DNA from: an uncultured Prevotella sp.
GTDB lineage: Bacteria > Bacteroidota > Bacteroidia > Bacteroidales > Bacteroidaceae
Assembly: GCA_937877595.1 (NCBI GenBank)
Contig: CALFIY010000082.1
Location: 1 to 61,056, forward strand
Length of the DNA stretch: 61,056 nucleotides
Direction of reading: 5' to 3'
The notes under the pieces are model-generated. The model made no database searches. It saw only the letters and a program-made list of their open reading frames with translations, and was not told the DNA's origin. Position numbers and translations under genes: made by a program. Shown here in pieces: positions 49,259 through 57,229 of the stretch (its first letter is position 1; the number at the start of each line of letters is the position of its first letter).

Positions 49259-50389
49259 TCAGCGTCGTATAAAGTCGTACTTGTCGGCTGTCAGATGGCG
49301 CAGCATGAACCATGCATTCTGCCACATCATGCGCAGTTCGAGCAAAGGGGCTTTCCATAAGGCTATGCTCTCTTCAAACTGACGGCAAGCCTTGTGGAAT
49401 ATCGCCATGCGCACTGCAAGTGTTGCAATGAGTGTTGCTATGGCAGCAGACAGCAGTATCCATTGCTGTGTGACGGCAGAGTAAATTGTTGTGACTAACG
49501 GCATCAGCCATCCGAAGTGGAGCATTGCCTGGTCTGCATTGAAGAGCAGTCTGTGGCAGAAACCACGTTTCATGTGCCGGCGGCTCTCAAGGTAATAAAG
49601 ATGTGAATAGCGCCACGTCTTGTGTGAAGGATATTCTTGTCTGACAAAAGAATCGGGCTCAAGCATGACAGCCGTACTACCAGACGTCGCCATCTCATTT
49701 ACGGTAAAGTCGTACTCGCCACGCAGATATTTCAGATTTTTAAGGAAGCCGTTCTGAGCCATGAATTTGCTCTTGCGTATCGTAAGGTTGTGACCCTCGT
49801 GACGATATGCGGTGCTTCTTTCTGCCTGTCGCATCTGATAGCAGGCGGTGAGCAGGCGGTCGTAGCGCCAATAGGCCGGCGTAGGCTTGAGATAGCCGGT
49901 ATAGCCCATTATGATATCGATGTCATCGCTTGTGTGGCTTGCGATTGTAGCCAGCCATTTGCTGCTGTTTGGCCTGCAGTCAATATCGGTAAGCACTATC
50001 CACTCGCTATGGGCTGCTTTAATGCCTATCGTAAGTGCCAACTTCTTTCTGCTTACATAGTGGCTTGAGTTGGGAATATATGTGGTGTAAAGTTGGGGAT
50101 GTTGCGCCTTGAGCAATTTCAATTCTTCTTCACTGTCGTCGGTCGACGATTCGTCTACCACAATTACCTCAAACTTGCCATCGTATTCCTGTTGCAGTAT
50201 TGCAGGGAGATTGTTTCTGATTTCTGCAGCATTATCATGTGTGGTGATAACAACTGAGAGCGACGGCGTACTGTCGGTAAGGGGCGGGGTGGTAGTGCGC
50301 GGCCTTCTGAACAGGGCATTGCACAGAGGAGTGATGCCGACTGTCAGCAACAGCAAGACAACAATAGTAATTGTAAAGGCGTCAGGCAT
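49259..50389 (-). CDS. Membrane glycosyltransferase, family 2
   Basis: 376 residues. One N-terminal membrane helix (about 6-25), a GT-A catalytic domain (about 45-270: LSVVITTHDNAAEIRNNLPAIL, FEVIVVDESSTDDSEEEL, the DxD-like WIVLTDIDCRP and the acceptor region YLRGEYDFTVNEMA), then two or three C-terminal helices. It likely builds or extends a cell-surface glycan at the inner membrane. Together with the following GT4-like gene it forms a two-gene glycan step inside an operon of central metabolism genes. The product is unknown. Confidence 0.82.
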   Translation of the reverse strand: MPDAFTITIVVLLLLTVGITPLCNALFRRPRTTTPPLTDSTPSLSVVITTHDNAAEIRNNLPAILQQEYDGKFEVIVVDESSTDDSEEELKLLKAQHPQLYTTYIPNSSHYVSRKKLALTIGIKAAHSEWIVLTDIDCRPNSSKWLATIASHTSDDIDIIMGYTGYLKPTPAYWRYDRLLTACYQMRQAERSTAYRHEGHNLTIRKSKFMAQNGFLKNLKYLRGEYDFTVNEMATSGSTAVMLEPDSFVRQEYPSHKTWRYSHLYYLESRRHMKRGFCHRLLFNADQAMLHFGWLMPLVTTIYSAVTQQWILLSAAIATLIATLAVRMAIFHKACRQFEESIALWKAPLLELRMMWQNAWFMLRHLTADKYDFIRR

Positions 50390-50405
50390 AGGATGACAGA
50401 TGTTA

Positions 50406-50852
50406 TCAAACCAGTTCTACCTTGTTGATATCCTGCTCTTTCTCGCAGTAGTGGCATGTAAGGATTCCGTTGCTCACGTGGAAGTAGGTTCGCATCGGCT
50501 CGTTGTTGGTGATGCATTTGGGATTGTTGCACTTAACGATGCCCCTGATTTCCTCTGGCGTGCGAACGGTTTTCTTCTCAACCACCTCAAAATCTCTTAT
50601 TATGTTGAGAACTATGTTGGGCGCAACTACGGAAAGCCGTGAGATTTCCTCGTCGGAGAACCACTTGTCTTCCACTTTTATAATGCCCTTCGTACCAAGT
50701 TTCTGTGAGCGGAAATTATAGCCAATGGTAACGGGAGTCTCCAGTTCTGCCAATTTCAGGAGTTGGGCAACTTGATATGTTTTTCCCGATGGGATATGAT
50801 CTATTACGGTGCCATTTTTTATAGCGGCAACGAGCATTTCATTTTTTTCCAT
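50406..50852 (-). CDS. pyrI: Aspartate carbamoyltransferase regulatory subunit
   Basis: 148 residues. The N-terminal nucleotide-binding domain (LVAAIKNGTVIDHIPSGKTYQVAQLL) and a C-terminal zinc domain with four Cys (CNNPKCITN, then CHYCEKEQD) match PyrI. It binds CTP/ATP and holds the catalytic trimers of PyrB together. It lies 25 bases after pyrB; the presence of both shows an E. coli-type allosteric ATCase. Confidence 0.95.
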   Translation of the reverse strand: MEKNEMLVAAIKNGTVIDHIPSGKTYQVAQLLKLAELETPVTIGYNFRSQKLGTKGIIKVEDKWFSDEEISRLSVVAPNIVLNIIRDFEVVEKKTVRTPEEIRGIVKCNNPKCITNNEPMRTYFHVSNGILTCHYCEKEQDINKVELV

Positions 50853-50877
50853 GCAGGTGTAGGTGTTTTTGTGGATT

Positions 50878-51825
50878 TTATATGATGGTTTCGTCGGCTT
50901 TTACTTCATCGAGTGTTATTCCAAGCACATCGCAGAAGATTGCCTCTCGTGCGTAGAGGCCGTTGCCTGCCTGCTGAATGTAATAGGCGTGTGGGTCGTC
51001 GTCTACGTTGTATGCTATCTCGTTTACGCGTGGAAGTGGATGAAGTATTTTCATGTTTGGCTTTGCAAGTCGCAGCATGTCGGCAGTCAGAATGTATACG
51101 TTTTTCACTCTTTCGTATTCCATCAAATCTGAAAAGCGTTCTTTCTGTACGCGCGTCATATATAATATGTCTGCATCCTGAATGACTTTCTCATTGAAGG
51201 CTGTATGCTCCTGGAAAGAAATGCCATGTTCTTTGCAGTATAACTTGTACTCCTGAGGCATAGCCAATTCTTTTGGTGCAACAAAATGGAAAGTGGGATT
51301 GAAATGACGCATTGCCATAATGAGAGAATGAACGGTACGGCCGTATTTCAAATCGCCTACAAGATATATGTTGAGATTGTCGAGCGTTCCCTGAGTTTTG
51401 TATATGCTGTATAAATCGAGCATGCATTGTGAGGGGTGCTGGTGAGCGCCGTCACCGGCATTAACTATCGGAACCTGCGTAACCTCAGAGGCGTATTGTG
51501 CTGCACCCTCAATATAGTGTCTCATCACAATAACGTCGGCATAGTTGGCTACCATTGATATAGTGTCCTTGAGTGTCTCGCCTTTGGTGCCGCTTGTTAT
51601 CTTCGGATCGGCAAAGCCAATCACTCTTGCGCCCAACCTGTTTGCTGCCGTCTCAAACGACAGTCGTGTGCGAGTGCTTGGCTCGAAGAAAAGTGTTGCC
51701 ACAACTTTCCCCTTCAGCAGTTCGCGGTTAGGGTGGCGTTCAAACTCTTGCGCCATCTCTATCATGTAGAGAATTTTCTCTCTCGTGAGATCGGCTATTG
51801 TTACAAAGTCGTTCTTTTGGGTCAT
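50878..51825 (-). CDS. pyrB: Aspartate carbamoyltransferase catalytic subunit
   Basis: 315 residues from the ATG at 51825 (MTQKNDFVTIADLT). It makes carbamoyl-aspartate in pyrimidine synthesis. The carbamoyl-phosphate motif FFEPSTRTRLSFETA, the Lys of SGTKGETLKDT, HPSQCMLDL, VGDLKYGRTVHSL, the region YMTRVQKERF and the final HPLPRVNEI are all present. It sits between rpiB and pyrI with gaps of 17 and 25 bases, so it is cotranscribed with the pentose phosphate genes that supply ribose 5-phosphate. Confidence 0.96.
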   Translation of the reverse strand: MTQKNDFVTIADLTREKILYMIEMAQEFERHPNRELLKGKVVATLFFEPSTRTRLSFETAANRLGARVIGFADPKITSGTKGETLKDTISMVANYADVIVMRHYIEGAAQYASEVTQVPIVNAGDGAHQHPSQCMLDLYSIYKTQGTLDNLNIYLVGDLKYGRTVHSLIMAMRHFNPTFHFVAPKELAMPQEYKLYCKEHGISFQEHTAFNEKVIQDADILYMTRVQKERFSDLMEYERVKNVYILTADMLRLAKPNMKILHPLPRVNEIAYNVDDDPHAYYIQQAGNGLYAREAIFCDVLGITLDEVKADETII

Positions 51826-51842
51826 TACAGTGGATATGAATA

Positions 51843-52286
51843 TCAATGCTTAACAGGTATTTTGTCGATGCGCCGCTGGTGGCGTCCGCCTTCAAATGGC
51901 GTGTCAAAAAACTCGTCCAGTATCTGACGTGCGGTATCTTCGGAAATAAATCTGCCTGGCATCACCAGAACATTGGCATCGTTGTGCTGGCGTATGAGAT
52001 GTGCTATCTCTGGAGCCCAGCAAAGCCCGGCGCGTATAGTCTGATGCTTGTTAAGCGTCATGCTTATGCCTTCGCCGCTACCGCAGATGGCAATTCCTGG
52101 AAACGTCTCGCCTTTTTCCATACCTTCAGCAAGTGCGTGGCCGAAGTCACTATAGTCACACGACTCCTCACCATACGTTCCGTAATCTTTGTAGGCATAT
52201 CCTTTCGACTGCAGATATGTCTTTACGTATTGTTTAAGAGCATAGCCAGCGTGGTCGCTGGCTATGCCTACTATTTTCACTTCCAT
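51843..52286 (-). CDS. rpiB: Ribose-5-phosphate isomerase B
   Basis: 147 residues. It interconverts ribulose and ribose 5-phosphate. The RpiB/LacAB motifs are IASDHAGYALKQYV, YKDYGTYGEESCDYSDFGHALAEG, GIAICGSGEGISMTLNKH with the catalytic Cys, IRAGLCWAPEIAHLIRQHNDANVLVMPGRFI, and a C-terminal FEGGRHQRRIDKI. Its start codon shares a base with the transketolase stop (TAATG, 52284-52288), indicating translational coupling. Confidence 0.95.
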   Translation of the reverse strand: MEVKIVGIASDHAGYALKQYVKTYLQSKGYAYKDYGTYGEESCDYSDFGHALAEGMEKGETFPGIAICGSGEGISMTLNKHQTIRAGLCWAPEIAHLIRQHNDANVLVMPGRFISEDTARQILDEFFDTPFEGGRHQRRIDKIPVKH

Positions 52287-54298
52287 TAAGATAATATTTT
52301 TTTAACTTGCTCATACACGTTCTGACCAGTATATCCCAGTTTCTCGTCAAGTACTTTGTACGGTGCAGAGAAACCGAAACTCTCAAGTCCCCAGACGATG
52401 CCGTCTGCGCCTACCAGTCCTTCCAAAGTGACAGGCAGTCCTGCCGTCAAGCCGAATTTCTTTTTTCCAGCAGGCAGCACCTGCTCCTGATATTCTTTCG
52501 GCTGTGAACGGAAAAGTCCTTCGCTTGGCACGCTTACTATTCTTACCTTCACGCCGTCGTTGCGAAGCAATGCGGCTCCTGCTTCCAGCGTAGAAACTTC
52601 GGAGCCGGATGCCAGCAGTATGACATCATAGTCTGCGTCGGAGCCTGCTACGACGTATGCGCCATTTGCTGCCTGCGAATAATCGTTGCCTTCGGGCAGC
52701 ATGTCGATGTTCTGTCTTGAAAGTATCAGCGCTGTCGGTGTGAGCGTGTTTTCCATTGCAATGCGCCAGCAGGATGTTGTCTCCTCGGCGTCGGCTGGCC
52801 TGAGAACAAGCATGCTGTTCCTGTGGTGATGATTCTTCAATTTTTCCATCAGTCGTATCTGTGCTTCCTGTTCTACTGGCTCATGTGTAGGACCGTCTTC
52901 GCCGACACGGAAAGCATCGTGTGTCCAAATAAACTTCACAGGCATTTCCATCAGTGCAGCCATGCGTACGGCTGGCTTCATGTAGTCGGAGAAAACAAAG
53001 AATGTACCGCATGCAGGTATTACGCCGCCATGCAGAGCCATGCCAATACAGCAGCAAGCCATGGTAAGTTCGGCTACGCCAGCCTGGAAGAATGCTCCGG
53101 AGAAGTCTCCGCGTTGTATGTCGTGCGTTTTCTTCAGGAAACCGTCTGTTTTGTCACTATTGGAAAGGTCTGCTGATGCACAAATCATGTTTGGCACTTG
53201 TTCTGCCAGTTGGCTGAGCACTACGGCAGAAGCGCCACGTGTTGCAGAACCTGTTTTTTGCTCAACACGGCTCCAATCTATTTTCGGTGCTTTGTTGCTG
53301 AACCATTCTTCAAGCAGTTTTGCCTTGTCTGGATTTGCTTTAGCCCATGCGGCTTTCTGTGCGTAGCGTTCAGCAACGATTTTTTTCAGTTCCTCCTTAC
53401 GGCGTGCATACAATTCCTTTACTTCAGGGAATATCACAAACGGGTTTTCTGCATCGGCGCCAAGGTTTTTCATTGTCTGTACGAAGTTGTCGCCTCCCAG
53501 AGGTGCGCCATGTGTGGCACAGTTGCTCTCGTAACTCGAACCGTCAGCCTTGCGGGCGCCCTTGCCCATTATGCAATGGCCGACGATTAGGCTTGGACGC
53601 TCCTTTTCTGCTTGCGCATTGCGTATTGCCTGACGTATCTGGTCAACGTCGTTGCCGTCTATCTTCTGTACGTACCATCCCCACGCCTCATATTTCTTTG
53701 CTGTATCCTCGCAGGTTACTACTTCCGTTTTCGTAGAAAGTTGTATGTCGTTGGCATCGTAGAACATAATCAGGTTGTCCAGTCCAAGATTTCCTGCTAT
53801 ACGTCCTGCGCCTTGTGAAATCTCTTCCTGTACACCACCGTCGGAAATGTAGGCGTAAATTGTCTGGCTCATAACATCGCCCAGTCGTGCTTTCAGGAAT
53901 TTTGCAGCGATTGCAGCACCAACGGCAAATGTGTGGCCTTGTCCCAGAGGGCCTGATGTGTTTTCTATTCCACGTGCCAATTCTCTTTCTGGATGTCCTG
54001 GCGTAACCGAGCCCCACTGGCGCAAGTTCTTTAGGTCTTCGAGTTCATATTTCCCAATCAGGCACAACTGGCTATACAGCATTGGCGCCATGTGACCAGG
54101 GTCAAGAAAGAAGCGGTCTCTTCCTTCCCATGTGGGATTTTCCGGATCGTACACGAGAAATTCGCTATATAGAGTGTTGATAAAGTCTGCTCCGCCCATG
54201 GCGCCACCGGGGTGTCCTGATTTTGCTTTTTCTACCATAGCAGCAGCCAGTATGCGGATGTTGTCGGCTGCTTTGTTCATGATGCTGTTGTTGTTCAT
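52286..54298 (-). CDS. tkt: Transketolase
   Basis: 670 residues. It transfers two-carbon units in the non-oxidative pentose phosphate pathway with TPP. Features: MVEKAKSGHPGGAMGGADFINTLYSEFL, LDPGHMAPMLYSQLCLIG, TPGHPERE, GPLGQGHTFAVGAAIAAKFL, the TPP motif around YISDGGVQEEISQGAGRIAGN...YDANDIQLS, and the pyrimidine domain with FSDYMKPAVRMAALM and THDAFRVGEDGPTHEPVEQEAQIR. It is the first gene of a nine-gene minus-strand run. A -7-like element (TATTTTTG, 54349-54356, minus strand) lies about 50 bases upstream. Confidence 0.96.
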   Translation of the reverse strand: MNNNSIMNKAADNIRILAAAMVEKAKSGHPGGAMGGADFINTLYSEFLVYDPENPTWEGRDRFFLDPGHMAPMLYSQLCLIGKYELEDLKNLRQWGSVTPGHPERELARGIENTSGPLGQGHTFAVGAAIAAKFLKARLGDVMSQTIYAYISDGGVQEEISQGAGRIAGNLGLDNLIMFYDANDIQLSTKTEVVTCEDTAKKYEAWGWYVQKIDGNDVDQIRQAIRNAQAEKERPSLIVGHCIMGKGARKADGSSYESNCATHGAPLGGDNFVQTMKNLGADAENPFVIFPEVKELYARRKEELKKIVAERYAQKAAWAKANPDKAKLLEEWFSNKAPKIDWSRVEQKTGSATRGASAVVLSQLAEQVPNMICASADLSNSDKTDGFLKKTHDIQRGDFSGAFFQAGVAELTMACCCIGMALHGGVIPACGTFFVFSDYMKPAVRMAALMEMPVKFIWTHDAFRVGEDGPTHEPVEQEAQIRLMEKLKNHHHRNSMLVLRPADAEETTSCWRIAMENTLTPTALILSRQNIDMLPEGNDYSQAANGAYVVAGSDADYDVILLASGSEVSTLEAGAALLRNDGVKVRIVSVPSEGLFRSQPKEYQEQVLPAGKKKFGLTAGLPVTLEGLVGADGIVWGLESFGFSAPYKVLDEKLGYTGQNVYEQVKKILS

Positions 54299-54400
54299 AA
54301 CCGAATTGTGTTTGTGGTTTGGTATGGTTAGTTTTCTATTTAATTTTGCAAAAATACAAAAAATATTTACTTACTCTTAATATTTTGCTTTTTTTTGCTA

Positions 54401-54441
54401 ATAAAAAACGTCCCATTGCCACTCACCGACAATGGGACGTT
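54401..54441 (-). terminator. Intrinsic terminator of the pgk transcript
   Basis: A perfect 12-bp stem (54407-54418 with 54430-54441), 11-base loop, followed on the minus strand by a T-rich run. It ends the pgk plus small-gene transcript and separates it from transketolase. Confidence 0.9.
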
Positions 54442-54472
54442 AGTATATAATATTAATAATGTACGCGCGCGA

Positions 54473-54721
54473 CTAAATGTGGAACGAGTCTCGCTCATCA
54501 GGCTTGTAAGCCTTGCCATCTTCTTCTTTGATGTACACCTGCAGGTCGGTGAAATAGCCAGTCTCTTGCAGTTTCTTCAACTCTTCCTTCGTAGCCTCAA
54601 AGCCTTTGAACTCCTTGGCCGTGGCAATGTGGTTGGTAAACTCAAGTTTTTTCTTTTCAGTGTCAAGCACTGATATCCACTCGTCCTTGGTGCGATCGCC
54701 GATAATGAAAACCTTACTCAT
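54473..54721 (-). CDS. Small conserved protein downstream of pgk, function unknown
   Basis: 82 residues from the ATG at 54721 (MSKVFIIGDRTKDEWISVLDTEKKKLEF). It is soluble and highly charged, with a mix of strands and helices (FEATKEELKKLQETGYFTDLQVYIKEEDGKAYKPDERDSF). It has no signal or membrane segment. It lies 19 bases after pgk and before a strong terminator, so it shares the pgk transcript. I do not recognise the family; the linkage to pgk is the only clue. Confidence 0.72.
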   Translation of the reverse strand: MSKVFIIGDRTKDEWISVLDTEKKKLEFTNHIATAKEFKGFEATKEELKKLQETGYFTDLQVYIKEEDGKAYKPDERDSFHI

Positions 54722-54740
54722 AATAATTCCCAATTTTGCG

Positions 54741-56012
54741 TTATTCACCTTTGATTGCTGCTACGCCGGGAAGTACTTTTCCTTCGATAGCCTCCAGCAG
54801 TGCACCACCGCCAGTTGAGATGTAACTTACCTTGTCTGCAAGTCCGAACTTATTGACGCATGCCACAGAGTCACCACCGCCAATCAGCGAGAATGCTCCC
54901 TCTGCTGTTGCTTCGGCAATGGCATTGCCGATGGCGCGGCTACCTGCAGTGAAGTCGTCACATTCAAATACACCGGCGGGGCCATTCCACAAGATGGTCT
55001 TTGCGCCTTTTATTGCTTCTGCAAATGCCTTCTGGCTCTCAGATCCGGCATCGACTCCTTCAAACCCGGCAGGAACCTTGTTGCTTGGACATGTAATGAT
55101 TTCAGCACCAGGCTTTACGGTCATTGTGCCGAAATCAAGTCCGTTCGTTGCCGTGCAATCGGTGCCGAGAACGAGTTGTACACCGTTCTTCTTTGCCAAT
55201 TCTTCCACTCCAAGAGCAACGTCCAGTTTGTCAAGTTCAACGATAGACTCTCCAATCTCACCATTGTGAGCCTTGGCAAAAGTGTATGTCATGCCACCGC
55301 AAAGGATGAGTTTGTCAACCTTGCCCAACAGGTTCTCGATAATGCCAATCTTCGAACTAACCTTAGAGCCGCCCATTATGGCAACGAAAGGACGCTTGAT
55401 GTTAGAGAGCACATTGTCGACAGCCGTTACTTCCTTCTCCATGAGCAGACCGAGCATCTTTGCGTCAGCATCGAAAAAGTCGGCGATAACAGCGGTAGAG
55501 GCATGCTTGCGGTGAGCGGTGCCGAAGGCATCCATCACGTAAACATCAGCATAAGATGCCAGTGTCTTTGCAAATTCTTTCTGGCTCTGCTTCATAGCCT
55601 TCTTGGCCTCGTCGTATTCTGGTGTACCTTTTTCTACGCCCACGGGCTTGCCTTCTTCTTCAGGATAGTAGCGCAGGTTCTCCAACAGAAGAGCCTCGCC
55701 CATCTTCAGGTCCTTGGCAGCCTGTGAAGCCTTAGCGCAATCAGGTGCAAAAGCCACGGGAACGCCGAGAGCCTTTTCTACGGCTTCGCGAATCTGTCCG
55801 AGAGAGAGTTTGGGGTTTACCTTGCCTTTGGGCTTACCCATATGCGACATGATTATCACGGCACCACCATCGCCAAGAATTTTCTTAAGTGTGGGCAATG
55901 CACCGCGAATGCGGGTGTCGTCGGTTATCTTACCATTTTCGTCCAGGGGTACGTTGAAGTCTACACGTACGATTGCTTTCTTGCCAGCAAAATTGAATTC
56001 GTTGATAGTCAT
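54741..56012 (-). CDS. pgk: Phosphoglycerate kinase
   Basis: 423 residues from the ATG at 56012 (MTINEFNFAGKKAIVRVDFNVPL). It makes ATP from 1,3-bisphosphoglycerate in glycolysis. The substrate-binding KAIVRVDFNVPLD, IIMSHMGKPKG, LLLENLRYYPEEEGK and MDAFGTAHRKHAST, and the nucleotide domain with IMGGSKVSSKIGIIENLL, ILWNGPAGVFE and IGGGDSVACVNKFGL are all visible. A -7 element TAACTTTG (minus strand, 56058-56065) precedes the start by 45 bases. A further-upstream Met (56060) would overlap this promoter and is rejected. Confidence 0.96.
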   Translation of the reverse strand: MTINEFNFAGKKAIVRVDFNVPLDENGKITDDTRIRGALPTLKKILGDGGAVIIMSHMGKPKGKVNPKLSLGQIREAVEKALGVPVAFAPDCAKASQAAKDLKMGEALLLENLRYYPEEEGKPVGVEKGTPEYDEAKKAMKQSQKEFAKTLASYADVYVMDAFGTAHRKHASTAVIADFFDADAKMLGLLMEKEVTAVDNVLSNIKRPFVAIMGGSKVSSKIGIIENLLGKVDKLILCGGMTYTFAKAHNGEIGESIVELDKLDVALGVEELAKKNGVQLVLGTDCTATNGLDFGTMTVKPGAEIITCPSNKVPAGFEGVDAGSESQKAFAEAIKGAKTILWNGPAGVFECDDFTAGSRAIGNAIAEATAEGAFSLIGGGDSVACVNKFGLADKVSYISTGGGALLEAIEGKVLPGVAAIKGE

Positions 56013-56138
56013 ATTATTATTTTTATGTTTATATGTTGTACACTTTCCAAACAGCGGCAAAGTTACAAAGAATAATTATTAAACCTAATTTTTAATAGAA
56101 AAAACTCATTATTTTTTTTACTGAATAAAAATATTTTT

Positions 56139-56146
56139 TACCTTTG
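56139..56146 (+). promoter_or_regulatory. -7 element before tRNA-Arg
   Basis: TACCTTTG about 72 bases before the tRNA; no TTTG at the usual -33 spacing. Confidence 0.5.
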
Positions 56147-56218
56147 CAGCCGCTAAGTTGAAAGTATGTGTTGCAGACAGAAGTTGCTGCTGCAATTATG
56201 TGTAAATTTAGCCGCGAT

Positions 56219-56292
56219 GGTTCCGTAGCTCAGTTGGATAGAGCAACAGCCTTCTAAGCTGTGGGCCTTGGGTTCGAATCCCAACGGAATCA
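56219..56292 (+). tRNA. tRNA-Arg (TCT)
   Basis: 74 bases with a normal cloverleaf: acceptor GGTTCCG/CGGAATC (one G.U), anticodon stem ACAGC/GCTGT, anticodon TCT at 56253-56255 reading AGA/AGG, T arm GGGTTCGAATCCC. A CCA follows the discriminator A (56293-56295), so the 3' end is encoded here, unlike the tRNA-Met in this window. Confidence 0.94.
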
Positions 56293-56303
56293 CCATCGTT
56301 TTT

Positions 56304-56355
56304 GTAAGAACACAAAAGTGACAGGCCGCATGACTTGTCACTTTTGTGTTCTTAC
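56304..56355. terminator. Bidirectional intrinsic terminator between tRNA-Arg and the DUF554 gene
   Basis: A perfect 20-bp inverted repeat (56304-56323 with 56336-56355) with a 12-base loop. The inner GTGACA/TGTCAC stem is followed on each strand by TTTTGTGTTCTT, a U-rich tail, so the symmetry lets it stop both the tRNA (plus) and the DUF554 gene (minus). Confidence 0.75.
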
Positions 56356-56368
56356 GGTATTCAAACAT

Positions 56369-57070
56369 TCAGAAAAGGCCAAGCGCGTGTGCTGCAGCAC
56401 GTAGGGCAAAGAAGAGAACAGGCACGAGCAGGGCTGGCAGCAGATTGACCGTCTTGCAGTCCTTGATGTTAAGTATCGCGAGTCCCGACGAGATTAGCAG
56501 CAGACCACCCACGATAGAGATTTCCGTCATAAGCGCTTCAGGTATAAAGTTGCTCGAATTTAGCAGATAGGCAATGCCGTAGATGCTTCCCTGCCAGCAG
56601 AACAGCACTGCTGCGCCCCACAACATTCCCCATCCGTATGTTGCAGCAAATACTGCCGATGTGACAAGGTCAAGCGTAGCGTTGGTAAATAGATATGTAT
56701 TGTCGCCATACACAGCACTAAGCACGGGTCCGACTATGCTCAGCGTTCCTATGCAGTAGAGTAGGCATGCGGTAGTAAGTCCCTGAGCCAGTGCCGACGC
56801 ATTGTGGCGCTCGGCATAGCGCTCTATGCGTCCTGCCAGGTCGAGTTTCATTCCTACCACGGCTCCCAGTGCAATACTCAGTATGAACAGCACTGGCAGT
56901 TCGCTGTTGTTCAAGTTGTTTGTTGCCATACGTGCACCCAGCGCCAGTGTCACCAGTCCCATTGCGTTGTAAAGCGCCGTCTGTAGTCGTTGGCTGATAC
57001 GCCGGCGCAGTGTGCTGCCTACACAACTGCCTGCTATGATGCACAGCGTGTTTACTATTGTTCCTAACAT
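56369..57070 (-). CDS. DUF554 family membrane protein (YdfK/YqgA-like)
   Basis: 233 residues with about seven membrane helices. The start MLGTIVNTLCIIAGSCVGSTLRRRISQRLQ and the motif LVTLALGARM...ALGAVVGMKLDL, followed by CIGTLSIVGPVLSAVYGDNTYLFTNATLDLVTSAVFAATYGWG, are characteristic of DUF554. The family has no established function, though a transport role is usually guessed. A -7-like element (TAACTTTG, minus strand, 57125-57132) is upstream of its start. Confidence 0.88.
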   Translation of the reverse strand: MLGTIVNTLCIIAGSCVGSTLRRRISQRLQTALYNAMGLVTLALGARMATNNLNNSELPVLFILSIALGAVVGMKLDLAGRIERYAERHNASALAQGLTTACLLYCIGTLSIVGPVLSAVYGDNTYLFTNATLDLVTSAVFAATYGWGMLWGAAVLFCWQGSIYGIAYLLNSSNFIPEALMTEISIVGGLLLISSGLAILNIKDCKTVNLLPALLVPVLFFALRAAAHALGLF

Positions 57071-57229
57071 GGTTTTATAGCCGTTGAAATCAAGTAATTG
57101 TTCGTGTTTTGTCTAAAATCGTTGCAAAGTTATACATTTTTGCTAAAAATTTTGATAATCTGAAAGAAAAACGCTAACTTCGCCGCCCAATAATTCATAT
57201 TATTAACCTAAAGCAAAAAAAAAGGACTT

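Noticed and set aside
56304..56355. Perfect 20-bp inverted repeat next to a tRNA as an integration site or mobile element end.
   Set aside because: It sits between convergent transcripts and has U-rich tails on both strands, so a bidirectional terminator explains it; no integrase is nearby.
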